Source: Lichtheimia corymbifera B2541
Taxonomy: Eukaryota > Mucoromycota > Mucoromycetes > Mucorales > Lichtheimiaceae
Direction: 5' to 3'
DNA length: 53,191 bases
NCBI GenBank assembly: GCA_000697475.1
Contig: JNEU01001078.1
Location: 1 to 53,191 of the forward strand
The position numbers and the translations under genes were made by a program. Each line of letters begins with the position of its first letter. Position 1 is the first letter of the stretch. The notes below the pieces were generated by a model that did no database searches, was not told the origin of the DNA, and saw only the letters and a list, made by a program, of their open reading frames with translations. This document shows, one piece after another, positions 31,184 through 43,198 of the stretch.

Positions 31184-32567
31184 GACGTCAATACGAGGTG
31201 CATCAATCTATACCCTCATCCGGCAACAACAACGTTCGACTCGAATGCTTGCTCTACCACCGTCCTTTGTCAGCACTTTGAAGTTATCAGATGGCAACAC
31301 GTCAGAATAAGTCCAGATCATCACGCACACGACGTACTATATGACACGTTCCCCGATGGATCTTTCACGCAAAACCGTACGATATGCAGAAGCTGGTGAT
31401 GGCGCTTTGGATCCGCAATTCAAGTATCACCTACATGGGAAGGCTACAGGCAGGATTATATATCACACGACTTGATGGCTGGAGCATTAGTTAATGAAAG
31501 CTACGATTCAATACATGACTTTTAATTACGTATGCCATATGATGTGGTGGGATTCGGTGATACTGTTTGGTTTATATATGGGGTTGCTGGCTTGGATCAT
31601 GGAATGGGAGCTGTTTGCACAAGGAAAGGTTGCTATACTTAAGATCCTTAATGTAACTAATGACTAGATGAGGACGACAAATAATCGCTGGAAAGAAGCA
31701 TGCAACCCGTTAATATATTACTTAGCTTTCTCAAGAATTAACAAGACAATCTCTCATGTCCGATGATGAATGACCTTGTAAAACAGCTTAAAGTGTACCT
31801 GGGTTATACATGATCTATATAAACGATGAACGGGGGTATCCTTTGATGTGATCGTAGTCTAGACAATGGTTACACAGGATTGACAGGTTGCACAAATGGA
31901 TAATGATCGCCGTGGTTAACTGCACCCTTCCCTTGGAAAGCGCAGTTAGACGCCTCAGAGGATTTTGAATTCTATCCATAGTGCTTGAAAGCATCCGTCT
32001 GTAGTAGGAATTTCCATTCGAGGACGTTTTAGGATATCTTATGCTTGTACAAAATGCATGCCCTTTTTCCGAATACCAATAAACCTTTGAAGTCTCTTCA
32101 CTAAACGATACGACGAGGTACATCTCACAGGAAGTAATACTGCATAAGTTTTCCTGGCATGTATTTTCATGTAGCCCCACTACTTTTAATTACTATAGAA
32201 TGGATACCTGGCTTGATGTCACGTGAATGATATGAATGATGCTTGCGCTGAAGATATATCTTAGACACAAAATAGTTTATAAAATTGACACAGTCGTGGG
32301 AACTATGCATGATGACAATCAATCGTGATATGGCAACGAAGGGTGGTTAAACACACATTGGGATCAACATAGCATATGACTTTACAATGCAGCGAAGTGA
32401 GTTTTCCAAAGAAGGATTATGCCTTTTTTATTCTCAATTACGTGAATAAGGTGATCTCTATCATGGGGAGGATGATGTAGAAATTAAGTAGTACACAGCT
32501 CAAAGTGTTTCAGTGATAATAGAAATAAAGCTACGAAGCCCGCTCTTCCATTGTGATATATTCGTTT
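31184..32567. other. Intergenic region, no supported gene
   Basis: A minus-strand open stretch at 31815-32180 lacks an ATG at its head and has no motif. The final 100 bases before the J-protein are promoter-like. Nothing else recognised. Confidence 0.4.
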
Positions 32568-33248
32568 ATGCCGAGGTTTTATTCTGCCATTCCTCATTCA
32601 CCCAACAAAAGGACGCCATTTCAAGTCTTGTCTTTATCCGAGAATGCATCAACAGCTGACGTGAAGAAACGCTATTACGAACTTGCCAAGACATTGCACC
32701 CAGACAAGCCAACCGGCGATGTAGAAGAATTCAGACAAGTGGTACGAGCGTATGAGCTATTATCGGATCCTGGCAAGAGGTCAATGTACATGCGCACTGG
32801 ATTGGGATGGGATGTTGCTGTTCCTTCTTCGACTTCATGGGGTGACCCTTGGGCATCGACTCCAGGACAACGACCAGCGTCGTACACAAATGCATATTGG
32901 GCAGCACAAGATGATATACGTTACAAGGGTGGACCCTGGTCTTCACATGAGAAGCCTCGTTATATGAGCAATCGCACCTTCTTTTCCATTGTGGCTGGGC
33001 TGGCACTAGTCGTTGGCGTAGCACACTTTGCACACATCTTGGGATCACATTCATCATTTATCAGTGCTGCTGACAGGCATCATTTACGCACAAGTCAAGA
33101 CTTGGAACGAGCACGTACTGAAGCTCAGTTATTTGGCAATCAGCGGGCTGTAGAACGGATGCTAGAGAATCGCATGAAATACTTTCGGGATGACAACAAT
33201 AGTAGTAGTCATGGTAACAGTAGTAGTAGCGATGGTAACAATAAATAA
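32568..33248 (+). CDS. J-domain protein with a membrane segment
   Basis: Hsp70 co-chaperone of the type III J-protein class. Starts MPRFYSAIPHSPNKRTPFQV; J domain at about residues 12-75 with TADVKKRYYELAKTLHPDKP holding the essential HPD, and EFRQVVRAYELLSDPGKRSM. A Trp/Pro/Gly-rich middle (SWGDPWASTPGQRP) precedes one hydrophobic helix, FFSIVAGLALVVGVAHFAHI, near residue 145, followed by a charged helix and a Ser/Asn/Gly tail. The basic start and single C-side helix resemble yeast Jid1, a mitochondrial inner-membrane J-protein (inference). The ATG at 32568 is chosen; upstream triplets in frame are not ATG. Single exon. Confidence 0.85.
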   Translation: MPRFYSAIPHSPNKRTPFQVLSLSENASTADVKKRYYELAKTLHPDKPTGDVEEFRQVVRAYELLSDPGKRSMYMRTGLGWDVAVPSSTSWGDPWASTPGQRPASYTNAYWAAQDDIRYKGGPWSSHEKPRYMSNRTFFSIVAGLALVVGVAHFAHILGSHSSFISAADRHHLRTSQDLERARTEAQLFGNQRAVERMLENRMKYFRDDNNSSSHGNSSSSDGNNK

Positions 33249-33297
33249 AAAGAGATTGAAAACGGAACTGACTGGAAGAAACAAGAGGATGTAAAAA

Positions 33298-34317
33298 GTG
33301 ACCGAGAAAAGAAAGTTGTCTCTTGTTCTCTTTGTGTTCGGGATGGTTGGATTCGGTGATATTTTACCCCCATGGATGAAAGGCTTTAGAGAAGATCCAC
33401 CTCAAGTGGGAGCACAAGCTGGTCCTCCACAACATGAGCCACCTACTCCTGAAACAACTACAAAAGAACATCATCGTCATCATCATGATCCTGGTGCACA
33501 AGAGGGTCCTCCTTCACCAGAAGAGGATCATCATCATCAAGAAAGTCGTCCTCCTCACCATGAAGAACGTCCTCCTCATCACGAAGAAGGTCCTCCATCA
33601 GCTATCAAAGATCATCATGAAGATGGCCCTCCTCAACATCATGATCATTCTGACATGGATCCAAAGGATGGTCCTCATCCTTCTTCTTCTTCAGCCATAA
33701 ACGATCATCAACAAGATCCATCTCATCTCGGTACTGAGGATGGTCCTCCAATGTCATCATCATCATCATCAACAACCAAAAGTGATCATGAGCAACTTGA
33801 TATTGGTGCCCAGGCTGGTCCAACAACACATACAACGAGTACAAATGATCCTCATCATCATGATAAGAAACCTACTACAACAACTGACAAGCATAAAGCA
33901 AATCATACAACTCCACCTCCTCCTCCTCCTCCACCTGCGGATAAAAAGCCAGCACCTAATAAACCTCCAGAAGGTGGCAAAAATGATCCGCATCATCCTG
34001 CACCACCACCACCTGGTGTCGGTAAAAATCCCACTGCTCCAGGAGACATTAATCATGTTCCCGATGTGCATGATCTTCCTCCAAGACCTAATCAACCACC
34101 AGGCCGTCATGCTCAAAATGAACCGCCCACTGAAGCCACCACCTCTGGATATCCTTCACTTCCTCCTGGTAGTGATTTAGGAAAGATTGGCCATCTCGGT
34201 CAAATTGGCGTATTCAGTGGTGCATCACCTTCCGTGGATACCTCCCATCAACATTTCATCTTGTGTCTTTGTCTAGCTGTTGTAATGATTCGATGGATGC
34301 GAGAACAACTTTATTAG
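33298..34317 (+). CDS. His/Pro-rich repetitive surface-type protein, start unresolved
   Basis: An open frame of about 340 codons rich in His, Pro, Asp, Glu. It begins with a signal-like hydrophobic run (RKLSLVLFVFGMVGFGD) and ends with a hydrophobic stretch (HFILCLCLAVVMIRWM) after a Ser/Gly region, a layout seen in GPI-anchored wall proteins. The middle has degenerate units of the type E-x-GPP / D-x-GPP with His clusters (KEHHRHHHDPGAQEGPPSPE). No ATG precedes the hydrophobic run in frame: the frame opens at a GTG (33298), with a stop six bases upstream; the first ATG is at 33343, inside the run. A 5' exon or a sequencing slip may hide the real start. Not a family I recognise. Confidence 0.5.
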   Translation: MTEKRKLSLVLFVFGMVGFGDILPPWMKGFREDPPQVGAQAGPPQHEPPTPETTTKEHHRHHHDPGAQEGPPSPEEDHHHQESRPPHHEERPPHHEEGPPSAIKDHHEDGPPQHHDHSDMDPKDGPHPSSSSAINDHQQDPSHLGTEDGPPMSSSSSSTTKSDHEQLDIGAQAGPTTHTTSTNDPHHHDKKPTTTTDKHKANHTTPPPPPPPPADKKPAPNKPPEGGKNDPHHPAPPPPGVGKNPTAPGDINHVPDVHDLPPRPNQPPGRHAQNEPPTEATTSGYPSLPPGSDLGKIGHLGQIGVFSGASPSVDTSHQHFILCLCLAVVMIRWMREQLY

Positions 34318-34359
34318 TAATAGGTGCAACAACACAATAGAATGGAGAGAGATCTTTTT

Positions 34360-35936
34360 TTAGTCTTTTGAATGTGGTACATCCGTATGCATAAGATGAG
34401 GTGTGTAGTAACCTTGTTGTTGTTGAAGATCAGGGTGTGGTGGATAAGGTTGATAGTAATTGTTGGCAGATGGTGGTACAGCAACAGCACCAGCACCATA
34501 ATCACCAGGATGAGCATAGTCACTTGGCTGAGGAGGAGGAGCAGGAGCAGCCATATAATGTTGCTGTTGCTGCTGCTGCTGCTGTTGTTGATAGTTATAA
34601 GAAGGTGTACGGTATACCGAGCATGGTGTCGTGGTAGCTGTTGTGCCATCTTGACCTGGTGGTGGTTGCTGATCGACCATGTATGCAGCTGTAAGCATTC
34701 TATTGTCACCATAACCACTCGTATCATAGGCGTATCCTTGTGGTTCTTGTTGCTGTGGTGCTGTTGAATAGTAATACTGCTGCTGCTGTTGTGGCTGTTG
34801 TTGTTGTTGGTAGTAGGGATCTTGCTGTTGATGCTCGTATGGGTTTGGAACAAATGGACGTGGCGTTTCGCTCATGACTGGCGTGGCTGTAGCACTCGTT
34901 GGTACAGGTGAACGATAATGCATGAGCTCATCCATATCCTTATTGCCCCCTTGAACGTTATTTTGACGTGCTTTTCGTTTCCTTCTCACAAGGACAAAGG
35001 TCAAAAGTCCTATATCATATGATAAGCAATCTGAATGTACCATGCTTTTGTGATAGATCAACACTCACCAAGTAAAGCAGCCAATACGGTACCACCAATA
35101 ACACCACCTGCAATGGCTGCAGATGAATTTCTTTCGTCTTTGCTAGTGTCATGAGAATCATCGGCGATGGTGGTTGCAAAGGGGGTATAGGAAGTCGATG
35201 TAAAGGTATGAACTTTGCCGTCAGCTGACGTGGTAACACCAACAATATGCGTAGCACTGGAGGAAGTGATCGTCTTGCTTGCAGGTTTGTCATGATGTTG
35301 CTTGTCACTCGATGGTGATGGTGATGAAGGATGGTTGTTATGGTTACTCGAAGTTGCGGATGGAGTTGGTTGTTGGGAATCTTTGTCTTTGTTTGAAGTA
35401 GGTGAGGGGCTTGGTGCGGTTTTATTGTCTTCTTGTTGGGTCTGCATTAAAGTACACACACATGACACACAGGGGAATGATGATGGTGGAGATTAATCAA
35501 CATGCCAATACATCTATACACTCTCCCCCTTTCCTTCTTGTGCATATCCCCAATCAAAAATCCTCTTTCTTTTAGACACGCTCATCCCTTGACTCATTTA
35601 CATCGTCTTTTTAATACATACATTTTGTGATTTACCGCTGTTGTTATTGTCGTTGGATGGTGATGGTGCAGGTGCAGGAGCTGACGATGGTGATGGATTG
35701 CTCGATGGTGATGGTTGATGATTTGTGGATGGCTCATGTGCTGGAGGAGAAGCAGGTCGGGATGATGGCTGTGGATCAGGATGGCTTGGTTGATTATTAT
35801 TGTTGCTACTTCCTGATGATGGTGACGATGCATGCGCGTCTGCGCTAGGTTGGGGTGGGGGTGTATCACTAGCACCATCGTTTGAAGATGAACCCGACAG
35901 GAGCGGATCCAATATGCTGCGAAGAGACATCTTCAT
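34360..35936 (-). CDS. Single-pass Mid2/WSC-like surface protein
   Basis: Three exons. The outer part (from MKMSLRSILDPLLSG) is dominated by Ser/Pro/Asn/His, a likely O-glycosylated rod; a conserved-looking block HIVGVTTSADGKVHTFTSTS precedes one membrane helix, AAIAGGVIGGTVLAALLGLL TFVLV split by an intron after VLAALL, then RRKRKARQ as stop-transfer. The cytosolic tail is Gln/Tyr/Pro-rich, with about a dozen consecutive glutamines and ends TDVPHSKD. This architecture matches fungal wall-stress sensors (Mid2/Mtl1, Wsc), but sequence identity to them is not claimed. The first intron's acceptor is ambiguous (near 35440-35450). No classical signal peptide is visible at the chosen ATG. Confidence 0.7.
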
Positions 35937-38398
35937 CGAGAAAATAAAACAAGAGAAAAAGATAATAAAAAGATTACCGGCAAAAAGAAAAAAGAAAGGC
36001 ACTCTGTAAGGACCTCCCGTAACCAAAAATAGTCAGCCATGGCTATCAGCTCCCTTTTTCATCCCACTCTATCCCCCTTTCGGTCTCGCTGTTTATTCCC
36101 AAATGTCTTGATGCACTTGCATGTAGTTCATCTTATTGGATTGATGTGAACTTATTTAGCTTGGAATGCTGCTTAATCCTCCCATACACAACGCGGACAA
36201 GCTCAAACGCAAGATGTATCTAGTAAATCTAATAGCAACACAGCACGTGTATATGTTCTTCATACTACTGTATCGCCATACTTTTAGAGTTTATGCACCT
36301 GCCGTGCCTCATTCTCCTATAGCAATCATTGTCATCGTCCCCTCGAAAAGTGCAAATACGCTATGTCCATACTACTACCTTGGGAGTGGATTAACAATTG
36401 GCCCGCTCAAGAGTGGTTTCTTTCTAGTTTCCGCAAGGAGAAGAACGGGATTATCATCTGGCATTTACTCGCATCGAACAATCGCTTATAAGGGAAATGA
36501 AAAGGGTCCGTAGATAATATGAATGATATGTGGATGAATGCTGCTACAAGATTGACCCGGCACTTTTTTCCCTATCACATACATATACATACTCCACATA
36601 GACAACGAATGAAATGTAATGATGAAAAAGGGGGATCCAGCTAAAGAGTAACGTCACTCGTCTCATCCCTCAATTACATGTATAGTACTCTCCTTTGTAT
36701 AATCAAACAGCGTCCAAAGGCTTTATAACGTACTATGAATAACAATGGTATTCATATTGAAAGCTTGGTTAAAGTACCCTTGAAGATCACCCCACGTTAT
36801 GTATATTCCATGCCAAAGGTAAAGCGCCTGATGTATCAGCAAAGGCTTGCCTGGAAAGCATTATGTAGTAATATTCGTATTGCTCTCTGTTAAAGCGCTC
36901 CATGTAAATCATACGTGCTTGGGGATTGTTTGTTGCTCATATTTTATCGCTTATACCAGATGAGAATATCCCGTAAAGCAAACATCTTTCTAGAAGGAAA
37001 TATGATTCATATGATAGATCTTTTTATTGCGCCATCTGTAATCAGTAGATATACAAAAAGCGGCACAGCAAGTTGTTTGACGAGAACCCAATGCAGCCAT
37101 GACAGCCTACGCACTTGAAGAAGCATGCGTTTAAGGCCACTTGGTTGATTTATTATCCGAAGCTGCACCGTGTCTGTGGAAGGGGGGAAAGGGGATATAT
37201 GCGCAAAGAGAACGTGTTGAATAATTCCTGGAAGAAGAAAAGGAGCAAGTTGCCGTGGTACTAGTTTCTAGGCAATTCACGTGCCCAAAGTTTCCATGTA
37301 GCTTTACACACCGTTTGCTTCATCGTTCAATAAATCATATGTATATACCTTGGGTATTCCTCCTTTGTGTGCCAAGCACTAGCAGCCAAAGATTCCCAAT
37401 GCACGGTGATGATGATATATGTTACACCACAGGCGTCACTGCATCTGACAGACCATGGACACAACAAACGACGGTGTACTCCTGCTATTACTAGCTCGTA
37501 TCCCTCCCCCATCGCAGTCCGTGCCATCCTGCAGCGGCATGATTATTCAAACCTTTTTACCTTTTATCAATGCAACGTTATTCAGGCTTTGCTACGTACC
37601 ATGATATGTGTCTTGCTATAAGGAGCTTGATGAAGATGACACCACTGGATCTAGTACTCCTATTCAAAAGAGTCATATATTGCTTGTGATGAGAGTTTAA
37701 TGTTGTTTTTGCTTACCATGGTTTATTGGTGGATGTTTGCAATCATTATGCATAGTAACCTTTTGCGTATCATTGCCAACTATGGCCCTTGCTGATGTTA
37801 CATAAGCGGGCATGTTAATAACTGAAGCTGTAAATGGTGATGAGGGAATACAGATGCAACTATGGGCTCAATATATTTTTGATATAGGTAGTTGTCATGC
37901 CATAATTTGGAGTGCACATGCTATCGTTGGGCACATGGGTTGCTTGTGATAGAATGACCAACCCACCTTTGAGAATACAAAATTTGTGGTGACAGGCGGC
38001 GAGACATTCCAATTACTAATTAACTTGACTGGGTGTATTGAGGAGATGACAACTGTGACACTTGTAGTCCAAAATAAACAAAAAAAAAACAGATGCATGT
38101 GGCCGCACTGTAAATGAAATCCGCATGAATTAAGCCCATCCCCTCTTTAGCATGGATCGTCAACCACATCCATTTTGACTCTCCTTGTGTGCTTCTTTGT
38201 GCGTGTGTGTGTGTACACTTTGCAAAAGACTTGGCCCCTTTTTCCCCTTCCTAGCTATCTTGCATTCCTTTTCGGGACATGTCTCCTTAATCCAACATAT
38301 ACATGCACACACGCGTCAATCAAAAGTTACCCCTTCATCCTTTTCCTTCTCTTTCTCTCTTTTTCTCATATTGATCCCTTCCTCTCGCTCTCAACAGC
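35937..38398. other. Long intergenic region, no supported gene
   Basis: About 2.4 kb between divergently placed genes. Plus-strand ATG frames (36166-36513 and 37255-37494) are short, irregular and unrecognised. The last 200 bases before the G gamma start are strongly C/T-rich, a probable promoter and leader. No repeats of the window's end families are seen here. Confidence 0.45.
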
Positions 38399-38692
38399 AT
38401 GGTCCGACAAACTGTATCAGAAGCAAAACTACGAAAGATCCTTGAATTAAACGATAAACTAAAGGAACAGCTTGAAATTCAACGTATTCCGGTATCGGAA
38501 GCCAGTCGGTCGTATGTGTCATTGTTTTCATGTTCATTCTTTTGATTGCATGCTGATTGTTAATGGTCTTTGTAAAGCTTGATTGATTATTGCCAAACGA
38601 ATCCGGATATGATGGTGCCATCAGTGTGGGGTAATCGCAATCCAGATCCATTTGCAGAACCCGTGGGCGAGTGTGCATGCCGAGTCATGTGA
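38399..38692 (+). CDS. Heterotrimeric G-protein gamma subunit
   Basis: Membrane-anchored partner of the G beta subunit, acting in pheromone, nutrient or light signalling. Two exons joined after PVSEASRS (intron 38513-38578 approximately) into a protein of about 75 residues: EAKLRKILELNDKLKEQLEI forms the coiled coil with G beta, then QRIPVSEASRSLIDYC, DMMVPSVWG, and the terminal CAAX box CRVM with an upstream cysteine (ECACRVM) for palmitoylation. These stretches match the fungal Ste18/Gpg1 (A. nidulans GpgA) family closely. Length is typical. First ATG after a long pyrimidine leader. Confidence 0.93.
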
Positions 38693-39041
38693 AGTTGTCA
38701 TCCATCATTCATAGTAGTTGTTAAAAACAGCATCATTCCTCTTTCTCCTTTTAGTCTTAGTCGCATCTTTTTATGTATACACACACACACTCACATCCAT
38801 CCATGATTCTTTGTTACGAGTCTTTTATTTTCCAATAACATTCATGGTTTACTACTACAAGTGGAAAGTGGTATTCATTCTTTGTAAGGTGACGGCGGAG
38901 GTGTAGCACAATGAACAACATCGCGAATCGGAGTGTATAAGCACGCAGTGCATTTTCTCCTTTCGACGCGCACCACACACTTTTCTTTCTTCTCTACTCA
39001 AACTTGCATAACCCATTCGCTCTCGTTGTTTGCAACCTACC

Positions 39042-42000
39042 ATGGAAATGAACGATCAGGCGTATAATGCGCTTCAACAATACCTCCAACAAACCTTGAA
39101 TCCAACCACGCAAAAGAATGGTACGTTGTCTTGTCCATTGACAACCCATACACGGTCGTCTTTTTTAACAGCGATTGACTTGATATAGCCGAGCGTCAAC
39201 TTGCCGAGGTCGAGGTCCAACAAGGCTTCCCTATCTTGCTACTCAAGTTGATCAACGACACCAACGTCGAAATGGTGCTTCGATTTGCTGGATCGCTCTA
39301 CTTTAAAAACTACATCAAGCGTCACTGGGTACCCGTAAGTCGCTACGCGATGCAGCACATTACACGCTATTTACACCCATACCAATCTAGGACAATGAAC
39401 AAGCCAACAAGATTGCTCCCCAAGACCGTCTTGCGATCAAGACCGACATTGTCCAGATCCTTATTAGTGTGCCTGACAAGATCCAGCTTCAGATCAGCGA
39501 CGCCTTATCTATCATGGCTGCGTCCGATTTCCCAGAGCAGTGGCAGGATCTGCTTCCAGTAAGTTCCTTTTTGGGTGGGTGGGTGTAGCTTTCGATCCAT
39601 ATAACTCATGCATGGAACACGTGTGTGTGTGTTCATTGTTTTACAGCAATTGATTAGTCGCCTGAGCCCGACCGATTACAGAGTCAACAATGGTATCCTA
39701 CAAATTGCTCATTCTATCTTCAAGAGGTAAAGTTCTCTCGCGCCACTCATCCACTTTTATCACGGATGTACTCATGTGTGTATTTAGATGGCGATCCCAG
39801 TTCGAATCAAATTCATTGTTTTCGGATATCAAATATGTTCTGGAACTTTTCTGTGAGCCTTATCGACAATTACTTCAGGTAAAGGGGGTGGTTTTATTGA
39901 AAGAGTAATGGTGGAATACTCATCCTCGTAATGTCTCTAGATTACTGACAAGTTGATGCGTGAAAATGAAAACAATCGAGCTGCCCTTGGTCCTTTGTCT
40001 CAGTCATTGATTCTCTTGATCAAGATCTTTTACGATTTGAATTGTCAGGATCTTCCCGAGTTTTTCGAGGATAACATGCCTCAGTTCATGGAATTCTTCA
40101 AGTACTATCTGGTGTATCACAATCAACTCTTGGACACTGGGGTACGTATATGGGATAAGGTGATGGCTGTCTATACACTATCCTCATGACTTTTGCTATT
40201 GAAAATAGGATGAAGAGGAAGCAGGTGCCCTTGAAAAGATCAAGACAAGTATTTGCGAAGTGCTAGAACTTTATACTCAAAAGTATGAGGAAGACTTTCC
40301 CCAATTGGTCGACTTTTTCTCCATCGTCGTCGAGCTGCTTGCCAACCTTGGTCCGGAACCAAAGCATGATACTGTAAGTCATCCAGAGATAAAAAAAAAA
40401 TGTATGTCACAGGCTAACGTAAAATGATAGCTTGTTTGCAAAGGATTGTCATTGTTGACAAGCATGGTCAAGAACGAGCGTACAGCTGGTGTGTTGGGAT
40501 CTGGTGATACATTCAAGCAAATGTGTGAGCGTATTGCTTTAAAGAACATTCCTATGCGTGGTACGTATCAAGGTCTCTATTGAATGTTATCAAGGAAAGT
40601 TGACTAAAATTACATATAGAGGTGGATGAGGAACTTTTTGAAGACAATCCCATCGAGTATATTCGTCGTGACTTGGAAGGATCAGGTAAATTATTCATGC
40701 CATTGATCAATGCGTATCGGGGTACAGGAGGTGACATTGAATTGCATTAGATACGGATACACGTCGTCGTGCTGCTGCTGATTTCATTCGAGGTTTGATG
40801 GAGCGTTATGAGAGAGACACCACCGCCATCATGTCGCAATACATTGGCTATTACTTGCAGGTAGGTTCATAGGTTGGAATGGACGTTACCATGGATGGCT
40901 CACTTATTTTGGTCGTCTAGGAATATAATGCCAATCCTCAAGGCAACTGGAAAGCCAAGAATACTGCCATCTTTTTGCTCGTCGCTATTGCTTCGCGTAC
41001 CTCCACCATGCAACTCGGTGTCACCCAGACCAACCAGCTTGTAGATGTTGTTGATTTCTTTACCAAGAATATTTTGGCCGATTTGCAAACCGACGTCAAC
41101 GCCGGTGTGCCTATTCTCAAGGTGGATGCTATCAAGTACTTGTATACTTTCCGTAGCCAAGTAAGCATGAGGGTGCTCCGAGCGAAATGAGCGTACCACT
41201 AACATGGTCATCATCATCATCATTGTAGCTTACCAAAGACCAACTTTTGACTGTGTTCCCTCTCCTTGTCAAGCACTTGGAATCCAACAACTATGTGGTC
41301 TATACCTACTCGGCTATTGCCATTGAGCGTATCTTGTTCTTGCGCAAGGAAAAGATCATGATGTAAGTTGACGAGGCGAAATGGGTTGTTCATTGCAAGG
41401 TACTCATACAATGTTTTACAGCTTCTCTGCTGCTGATATTGCACCCTACGCTGAAAACTTGTTGTCGCAGCTTTTCCGACTCATTGAACAAGGCGAGACA
41501 CCCCAAAAGCTTTCCGAGAACGATTATTTGATGCGTGCTGTGATGCGTGTTATTATTACTTGCCGTCAGGATATGGTGCCTTACGTCAATGTGATCATGG
41601 GCAAGCTTACCAGCATTTTGGGCATTATATCGGCCAACCCAAGCAATCCTCGCTTCAACCATTATATTTTTGAAAGCATTGGTGCATTGATCCGCTTCAT
41701 TTGCCCTATTTCCGATGGTGCTGTTACCGAGTTTGAAAACATGTTGTTTGGTCCCTTCCAAACCATTTTGGATCAGGATGTTCAAGGTAAGAATTGATGA
41801 CAATCTTGTGGGATGGTTGATTTAATTGAGTAATGATAGAATTCACTCCCTATGTGTTCCAATTACTCGCACAATTGTTGGAGCATCACAAAAAGCAAGA
41901 CTTGACGGAGGCATACGTGAGCTTGTTGAATCCTTTATTGAACCCACCGCTCTGGGAACAAGGCAACATCCCCGCTTTGGTCCGTTTGCTTGAAGCTTAC

Positions 42001-42928
42001 TTGAACAAGGGCATCAACACCATTGTATCCAACAACAAGCTTGAACCTATCCTTGGTATCTTCCAGCAAAAGCTCATCAATTCACGTCAAAACGACCAAT
42101 ATGCTTTGACCTTGTTGAACGCTGTCATTAAGACTGTGCCATTGTAAGTCGACAAGTGCATGTGTGTATGTGTGTACCGCTTGCTTACTCATTATTATAT
42201 AGTGAGCTTCTCGCACAGTATCTTCCAGCTCTTGTTACATCGGTGCTTACTCGTCTTCAAACCAAGAAAAAGGGTGACCGCATCATTTATGACAAGTTTA
42301 CTCGCAACTTTACGCTGTGGATTTGTTTGTTCTGTCTTCTTGACAAACTTGGTGGTCCTGATACCTTGATTCGTGTATTTGACTCAATGCAGCCTGGGTA
42401 AGCGGATTGGAGAGGATGTGGTGTATCAATTGGAACAATATCTAATGGCATATGCATAGTCTCTTTGGTCAAGTCATTACTATTTTTGTGACACCCGATC
42501 TGAACGCATTACGCGATCCAATTGATTACAAGACATGTGCTGCTGGTATCGTTCGTTTGTTGACCCGGAGTGATTTATTGCTGCAACAAGGCTACTTGAA
42601 TGACGTATGGCCCAAGATCTTTACTGCATTGCTTGCCATGCTTGAATTACCTCCTACGACCACTGATGATGGACCAGACGAATTTTACACGTTGGATATT
42701 TCCGAGGAAGCAGGATACCAAACAGCCTATGCCAGACTATCAACCGCAGCACCTGTGCGTGACAATGTAGCAGCATCCTTGCCTCCTAGCCATATTTACC
42801 TGGTACAACAGCTGGTATCCATGTCACCCGAGAAACGCTCATTGATCAAGTCGGTGATGCCAGCAGAAGCAAACCAATTTTTGCCAAAGTATTTTGAAGC
42901 TGCAGGCGTTCCCATGTCCCAACTCTAG
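39042..42928 (+). CDS. CSE1: Exportin Cse1 (CAS/XPO2), importin-alpha exporter
   Basis: HEAT-repeat karyopherin that returns importin alpha to the cytosol with Ran-GTP. Some seventeen short exons, all keeping frame where I followed them. Starts MEMNDQAYNALQQYLQQTLN, then ERQLAEVEVQQGFPILLLKL and LRFAGSLYFKNYIKRHW, the importin-beta N-terminal Ran-binding region. Other hallmarks: FPEQWQDLLP, DLNCQDLPEFFEDNMPQFM, EEFEDNPIEYIRRD-like (ELFEDNPIEYIRRDLEGS), TRRRAAADFIRGLMERYE and WKAKNTAIFLLVAIASRT. The C-terminal Cse1 domain holds FNHYIFESIGALIRF and NPLLNPPLWEQGNIPALVR. It ends FEAAGVPMSQL. Full length, no sign of decay. Confidence 0.95.
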
Positions 42929-43198
42929 AAGGACAATGTTATCTTTTTTATTTTCTTCTTTTTAGCCCTTTTCTATCCTTGTTTTGATTCTTGTCCCAAA
43001 CTCCCCCACCTTACCCATTCACTCACTTACAACATCCCCCATCCACCACCAATAACACCACTACCACCAGTATCACCAATTACACACACTCACATACACA
43101 GCACCATTCACAAAGAAACCTTTTGCATGATTTGAAAGAATAAATAGCTACATGAAGTTGGCTGAAATATATATAGATGGATCTTGAAGGGACGCTTG

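Noticed and set aside
31815..32180. Minus-strand open frame of 121 codons
   Set aside because: Its first codon is GTG, not ATG, and no motif or exon chain was found.
33241..33300. Read-through or fusion of the J-protein with the His/Pro-rich frame
   Set aside because: The J-protein ends with a clear stop at 33248 and a further stop lies just before 33298 in the second frame; no splice pair joins them convincingly.
33434..34180. Open frames in other phases and antisense inside the His/Pro-rich gene
   Set aside because: Caused by the repetitive CAT/CCT composition; only the His/Pro frame has terminal hydrophobic segments.
34314..34853. Second minus-strand frame overlapping the Mid2-like tail
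   Set aside because: Shadow of the CAG/CAA repeats; the other frame carries the stop-transfer basic cluster and a clean splice from the membrane helix.
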